From an uncultured Blautia sp. (GTDB lineage: Bacteria > Bacillota > Clostridia > Lachnospirales > Lachnospiraceae), in NCBI GenBank assembly GCA_938028845.1, contig CALIZJ010000326.1, forward strand, positions 1 through 27,207: a DNA stretch of 27,207 nt. The letters run 5' to 3'. The position numbers were made by a program, and so were the translations under genes. The notes below the pieces were generated by a model that worked only from the letters and a program-made list of their open reading frames with translations, did not search any database and had not been told where the DNA came from. This document shows, one piece after another, positions 23,666 to 27,207 of the stretch. Every line of letters starts with the position of its first letter. The first letter of the stretch is position 1.

Positions 23666-25294
23666 ATGAAAGCAAAAAAAATCAGCGCATTGTTATTAAC
23701 AACAGCAATGTTAGCTTCCAGCGCCATCCTTCCCGCACAGGCAGCAATGGCAGCCGAGGAAAGCGCAGAAACTACCCAGGCTGCAGAAGAGACAACTGAG
23801 GAAGCTGCGGAGCAGACAAATGGAGAAGCTTCTACAGAAACAACAGAAGGAAAAGTACCGAAATATGTATTTTTGTTTATTGGTGATGGTATGAGCTACC
23901 CGCAGATCCAGACAACAAATTACTATTTAAGTGCAATGGCAGATGACGGAGACGATATCCTTACCAGCCAGAACAACCTGAACATGATGGATTTCCCAGT
24001 TGCAGGTTCTGCACAGACATATGACAGTACATCTTTCTGTCCGGATTCCGCATCCACAGCTACATCTATTGCTACCGGACACAAGACATACAGCGGTACT
24101 ATCAATATGGATGAAAATATGGAAACATCCTATGAGACCATTGCTGAAAAATTAAAAGATCAGCTTGGCTATAAAGTAGGTATCCTTACATCCGTAAACT
24201 TAAACCATGCTACACCGGCTGCATTTTATGCACATCAGGCATCCAGAAACAGCTATTATGAGATTGGACAGGAACTGATCGCAAGTGAGTTTGATTACTT
24301 TGCAGGCGGCGGACTCCTGCAGCCTACAGGCGCAGAAGAGGATCAGACAGATCTTTATCAGCTTGCAGAAGAAGCTGGATACACAGTAGTAAAGACAAAA
24401 GCTGACGCAGAGGCTCTTACAGCAGACTCCGGAAAGACGATCGTTATTGACGAGACTCTGGCAGATGATGATGCGATGAGCTATGCAATGGACCTGGAAG
24501 AAGGCGAGTGGGGACTTGCTGATTATGTAGAAAAAGGAATCGAAGTTCTTGATAATGACAACGGCTTCTTCATGATGGTAGAAGGCGGAAAAATCGACTG
24601 GGCATGTCATGCAAACGATGCGGGCGCTACCATTAATGATACAATCGCTTTAGATGAAGCTGTAGGAAAAGCAGTAGAGTTTTATAATGAGCATCCGGAT
24701 GAGACCTTAATCCTTGTGACAGGTGACCATGAAACCGGTGGTCTGACAATCGGATTTGCAGGAACAGATTATGATACTTTCCTTACAAATATTTCTAACC
24801 AGAAGATTTCCTATGCAAAATATGATTCTGATTATGTTGCTGCATACAAAGAGAACCAGACAGATTTCGAAACTGTTATGGCAGATATCACCGAACTGTT
24901 TGGCCTTCAGGCTCCAGCAGGAGAAACAGAGCAGACTCAGCAGGCAGACAGCAAGGATCAGCATCCGGAATCAGAGGATGGCGCAGGCTCTCTTGTTATG
25001 ACAGATTATGAATATGAAAAATTACAGGCAGCTTATGAAGAAACCATGTCCCGTACAGGTGAAGAGACAGAGTTCAGCCAGGAAGAATATCTTCTGTACG
25101 GAAGCTATGAACCGCTTACTGTAACAATTACACATATTTTGAACAACAAATCTGGTATCGACTTCAGTTCCTATGCACATACAGGACTTCCTGTAGAAGT
25201 ATTTGCAATGGGTGTCGGCCAGGAACAGTTTGACGGATACTATGATAACACAGACATCTTCAATAAGATGGCAGCAATCACAGGAGTAGCATAA
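23666..25294 (+). CDS. Secreted alkaline phosphatase (PhoA-type)
   Basis: 542 aa from ATG 23666, giving a classical signal peptide (MKAKKISALLLTTAMLASSA, cleavage near AQA or AMA) with AGGAG ten bases upstream. ATG 23639 with GGAGG would add nine residues. The metal-dependent phosphomonoesterase core is complete: FLFIGDGMS, phosphoserine site DSASTATSIATGHK (Ser128), HATPAAFYAHQASRN, MVEGGKIDWACHANDA and VTGDHETGGL. It would release phosphate from organic phosphates outside the cell. The mature N-terminus and a stretch near residue 415-440 (ETEQTQQADSKDQ) are Glu/Thr/Gln-rich linkers resembling the tail of the lipoprotein at 12681. The YibE/F gene starts one base after its stop. Confidence 0.93.
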   Translation: MKAKKISALLLTTAMLASSAILPAQAAMAAEESAETTQAAEETTEEAAEQTNGEASTETTEGKVPKYVFLFIGDGMSYPQIQTTNYYLSAMADDGDDILTSQNNLNMMDFPVAGSAQTYDSTSFCPDSASTATSIATGHKTYSGTINMDENMETSYETIAEKLKDQLGYKVGILTSVNLNHATPAAFYAHQASRNSYYEIGQELIASEFDYFAGGGLLQPTGAEEDQTDLYQLAEEAGYTVVKTKADAEALTADSGKTIVIDETLADDDAMSYAMDLEEGEWGLADYVEKGIEVLDNDNGFFMMVEGGKIDWACHANDAGATINDTIALDEAVGKAVEFYNEHPDETLILVTGDHETGGLTIGFAGTDYDTFLTNISNQKISYAKYDSDYVAAYKENQTDFETVMADITELFGLQAPAGETEQTQQADSKDQHPESEDGAGSLVMTDYEYEKLQAAYEETMSRTGEETEFSQEEYLLYGSYEPLTVTITHILNNKSGIDFSSYAHTGLPVEVFAMGVGQEQFDGYYDNTDIFNKMAAITGVA

Positions 25295-25295
25295 T

Positions 25296-26483
25296 ATGGT
25301 CAACATGCTGAGAAAGAATTCCGTTTCTTTACTGGCAATAGTGTTGATTATCATCCTCATGGTCCTTCCTACGGGCTATGAGGATGCTGCTATTTATCAG
25401 GGAACGGACAGAGTAAAAGTAAGAGTATTAGAAACAGATGAAAGTATGGTGAGAAGTTCCGGTCTGATCCAGTCTGGAGAGCAGATCTGTCAGGTAGAGA
25501 TCCTGGGAGGAAAGTTTAAAGGCCAGACCACAGAAGCGGTGAACATGTTAAGCGGCTCACTGGAATCAGATAAGATCTTCCAGGTGGGCGATTTGGCGCA
25601 TGTAGTGATCAGTTATGACGGGGATGAAATTTTATCGGTGACAATGACGGACCATTACCGTATTAACTATGAAATTTTGCTGGCAGCAATTTTTGTTATT
25701 TTTCTTGTGGCCTTTGCCGGGAAAACAGGACTGCGGGCATTATTTTCGTTTACGATCACTGTGCTGACTATATGGAAGATCATGGTTCCGGCTTACCTGC
25801 GGGGTGTGAATCCTGTTTGGTGCGGTATCCTTATCACTGTATTTTTAGCTGTTTTGATCATTTTTATGGTTTACGGATGGGACAGAAAAACCGTTGCTGC
25901 AAGCTGCGGCGCGCTTCTTGGCGTGCTTGTGACATGTATTATCGGCTGCATCTTTACCGATGTCTTTAAAATCCATGGGGCTGTTATGTCTTATTCGGAG
26001 AGCCTTTTGTATGCCGGCTATCAGGATCTGAATCTGACCCAGATATTTATGAGCAGTATTTTTATCGGAGCTTCAGGCGCTATGATCGATTTATCTGTAG
26101 ACATTACGTCTGCGGTCAATGAGGTAATTGAAAAGAAACCTACGATTGGCTGGAAAGAGGCGGCTGCTTCAGGAATGAACGTGGGAAGAGCGGCTATGGG
26201 AACGATGACAACAACGCTTCTTTTGGCATATTCAGGGGGATATATTGCCCTTCTTATGACTTTTATGGCCCAGGGAACGCCTCTGGATAATATTTTAAAT
26301 TATAAATACGTGTCGGCGGAAATTTTAGATACTCTTGTAGGAAGCTGCGGGCTTGTGGCGGTAGCACCGCTTACTGCGCTTACCAGCGGAATTCTGCTGA
26401 CAAGAAAAAAAGCCAAAATGCATATTCAGGAATCAGCTCAGGAAACGAAGGCTCTGGAGGGGGAAGAGACAGAGACTGCATAA
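25296..26483 (+). CDS. YibE/F family multi-pass membrane protein
   Basis: 395 aa, ATG one base after the phosphatase stop, with CAGGAG inside the end of that gene, so the two are likely translated in sequence. An N-terminal helix (about 10-25) is followed by an extracytoplasmic OB-like part (VKVRVLETDESMV to YDGDEILSVTMTDHYR), then about six or seven hydrophobic helices from residue 125 on, with the family stretch SSIFIGASGAMIDLSVDITSAVNE. The tail is cytoplasmic and acidic. YibE/F proteins have no settled biochemical function. Linkage to a secreted phosphatase suggests a role at the envelope, which is inference. Confidence 0.88.
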   Translation: MVNMLRKNSVSLLAIVLIIILMVLPTGYEDAAIYQGTDRVKVRVLETDESMVRSSGLIQSGEQICQVEILGGKFKGQTTEAVNMLSGSLESDKIFQVGDLAHVVISYDGDEILSVTMTDHYRINYEILLAAIFVIFLVAFAGKTGLRALFSFTITVLTIWKIMVPAYLRGVNPVWCGILITVFLAVLIIFMVYGWDRKTVAASCGALLGVLVTCIIGCIFTDVFKIHGAVMSYSESLLYAGYQDLNLTQIFMSSIFIGASGAMIDLSVDITSAVNEVIEKKPTIGWKEAAASGMNVGRAAMGTMTTTLLLAYSGGYIALLMTFMAQGTPLDNILNYKYVSAEILDTLVGSCGLVAVAPLTALTSGILLTRKKAKMHIQESAQETKALEGEETETA

Positions 26484-26487
26484 AAAA

Positions 26488-26520
26488 ACCAGATCCCCCC
26501 TTTTTAAGGGGGAAACTGGT
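26488..26520. terminator. Terminator between YibE/F and hsp20 genes
   Basis: ACCAG/CTGGT outer stem (26488-26492 / 26516-26520) and a C5/G5 inner stem (26496-26500 / 26508-26512). On the minus strand it is followed by seven Ts, so it is a good terminator for hsp20. On the plus strand the T-run is weak. Confidence 0.8.
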
Positions 26521-26550
26521 GCTTAAAAGAAAGTAAGAGGAGATAGTCTG

Positions 26551-27000
26551 TTATCCTTCAATCTGGATAAAACCTTTATCTTCAACGGCTTTCGCATCCT
26601 TTTTAGGAATAGAAAGTTTCAGGATACCGTCTTCATATTTGGCATGGATCTCATCCTCTGTAATGCCTTTGCCTACATAAAAGCTTCGGGTCATGCTGCC
26701 GGCATAGCGTTCACGGCGGATGTAATTGCCTTTTTTATCTTTTTCATCTTTATCAAGTCCTTTGGCTGCGGAAATAGTAACGTAGCCGTCTTTTAACTGG
26801 ATACTGATTTCATCTTTCTTAAATCCCGGAAGATCCACATCCAATTCATAGGTTCCGTCCGTTTCACGGATATCTGTTTTCATCATATGTTTTGCATTCT
26901 TTCCATACAGCGGATTTTTCCGTCCGAAGAATTCCGTATCAAAAGGATCATCCATCCAATCATCAAATAAATTTTCTCCAAAAATACTAGGCATCATCAT
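26551..27000 (-). CDS. Hsp20/alpha-crystallin small heat-shock protein
   Basis: 149 aa, ribosome site AAAGGAG nine bases before the ATG. An ATP-independent holdase that binds unfolding proteins in the cytoplasm. The alpha-crystallin domain covers about residues 40-140: YELDVDLPGFKKDEISIQL, DGYVTISAAK, RRERYAGSMTRSFYVGKGI and the family signature ending GILKLSIPK. The short N-terminal arm MMMPSIFGENLFDDWMDDPF is common in clostridial Hsp18. It is transcribed alone from a CIRCE-controlled promoter. Confidence 0.95.
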   Translation of the reverse strand: MMMPSIFGENLFDDWMDDPFDTEFFGRKNPLYGKNAKHMMKTDIRETDGTYELDVDLPGFKKDEISIQLKDGYVTISAAKGLDKDEKDKKGNYIRRERYAGSMTRSFYVGKGITEDEIHAKYEDGILKLSIPKKDAKAVEDKGFIQIEG

Positions 27001-27118
27001 AAGTCATTGCTCCTTTCTCTGACTTGAATCTATGTTAGCGCTGCGGAACAATTCCGACAACGTTGTAGGTAATGGAACCGGTTAGGATTTTTTATTTCCT
27101 TTCCTTTGTTCTATATGT

Positions 27119-27147
27119 ACTATAACATTTATTGTTAGCACTGTCAA
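27119..27147 (-). promoter_or_regulatory. Sigma-A promoter of hsp20
   Basis: On the minus strand: consensus -35 TTGACA (27142-27147), 17-base spacer, -10 TATAGT (27119-27124). The -35 falls inside the CIRCE element. The untranslated leader is about 110 bases and contains a CGGAA-CAA-TTCCG hairpin (around 27045). Confidence 0.85.
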
Positions 27148-27161
27148 TAGGCGAGTGCTAA
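27135..27161. promoter_or_regulatory. CIRCE operator (HrcA binding site)
   Basis: TTAGCACTG, exactly nine bases, then GAGTGCTAA. This matches the CIRCE consensus TTAGCACTC-N9-GAGTGCTAA except for one base. HrcA bound here would cover the -35 box and repress hsp20 until heat stress. Confidence 0.92.
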
Positions 27162-27207
27162 TTCTTTTGTGAAAAAAGTGTGAAAAAAAGCCTTCCGTTT
27201 CCGAAAG

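Overview
The window looks like a chromosomal segment of a Gram-positive, low-to-mid GC Firmicute, most likely a gut Lachnospiraceae (Clostridia). This is an inference. It rests on strong AAGGAGG-type ribosome sites, consensus sigma-A promoters with 17-base spacers, an HrcA/CIRCE-type heat-shock operator, and the gene families present (NHLP-type peptide export, DUF4317, Rpn-type nuclease, AT-leaning codon use). No rRNA, tRNA, CRISPR array or insertion sequence was recognised.

Layout. (1) 1-2010: the right end of a ribosomally made peptide (RiPP) locus. It holds the 3' end of an NHLP-type export ABC transporter and a precursor with a Nif11-like leader and a two-CxxC core. Convergent to these, on the minus strand, are two very short double-glycine leader peptides with their own promoter, plus one doubtful 18-codon ORF between them. 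(2) 2324-5746: a glycogen/alpha-glucan operon, a GH13 amylase-family enzyme with a TTG start followed by glgB. (3) 5760-6171: a 77-aa unknown protein with its own promoter, ending in a very long two-stage hairpin. (4) 6172-12521: a structured leader region followed by two tandem COG0523 (CobW/YciC-type) GTPases. The first carries a large His-rich metal-binding insert and the second is fused to a YcgQ-like C-terminal domain. Then come pth and mfd. (5) 12566-15238: a PrsA/SurA-like lipoprotein with a roughly 98-residue tail without basic residues, closely followed by a ROK-family regulator. (6) 15334-20120: a sugar/polyol-type set, with an arabinose/fucose-isomerase family enzyme, a URO-D-fold protein, an N-terminally truncated AraC regulator (pseudogene, minus strand) and a zinc medium-chain dehydrogenase. 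(7) 20155-21388: an Rpn-family nuclease-like gene behind a promoter with a TetR-type palindrome. (8) 21437-23459 (minus): a DUF4317 protein and a Cof-type HAD phosphatase that overlap. (9) 23666-26483: a secreted PhoA-type alkaline phosphatase followed at once by a YibE/F membrane protein. (10) 26488-27161 (minus): an Hsp20 chaperone whose -35 box lies inside a CIRCE operator.

Most blocks are bounded by recognisable promoters and by bidirectional hairpin terminators between convergent genes, so transcription units can be drawn fairly confidently. The parts most worth following are the tandem mini-precursor peptides at 1595-2010, the COG0523 pair with its structured leader, and the AraC remnant next to an intact dehydrogenase promoter.
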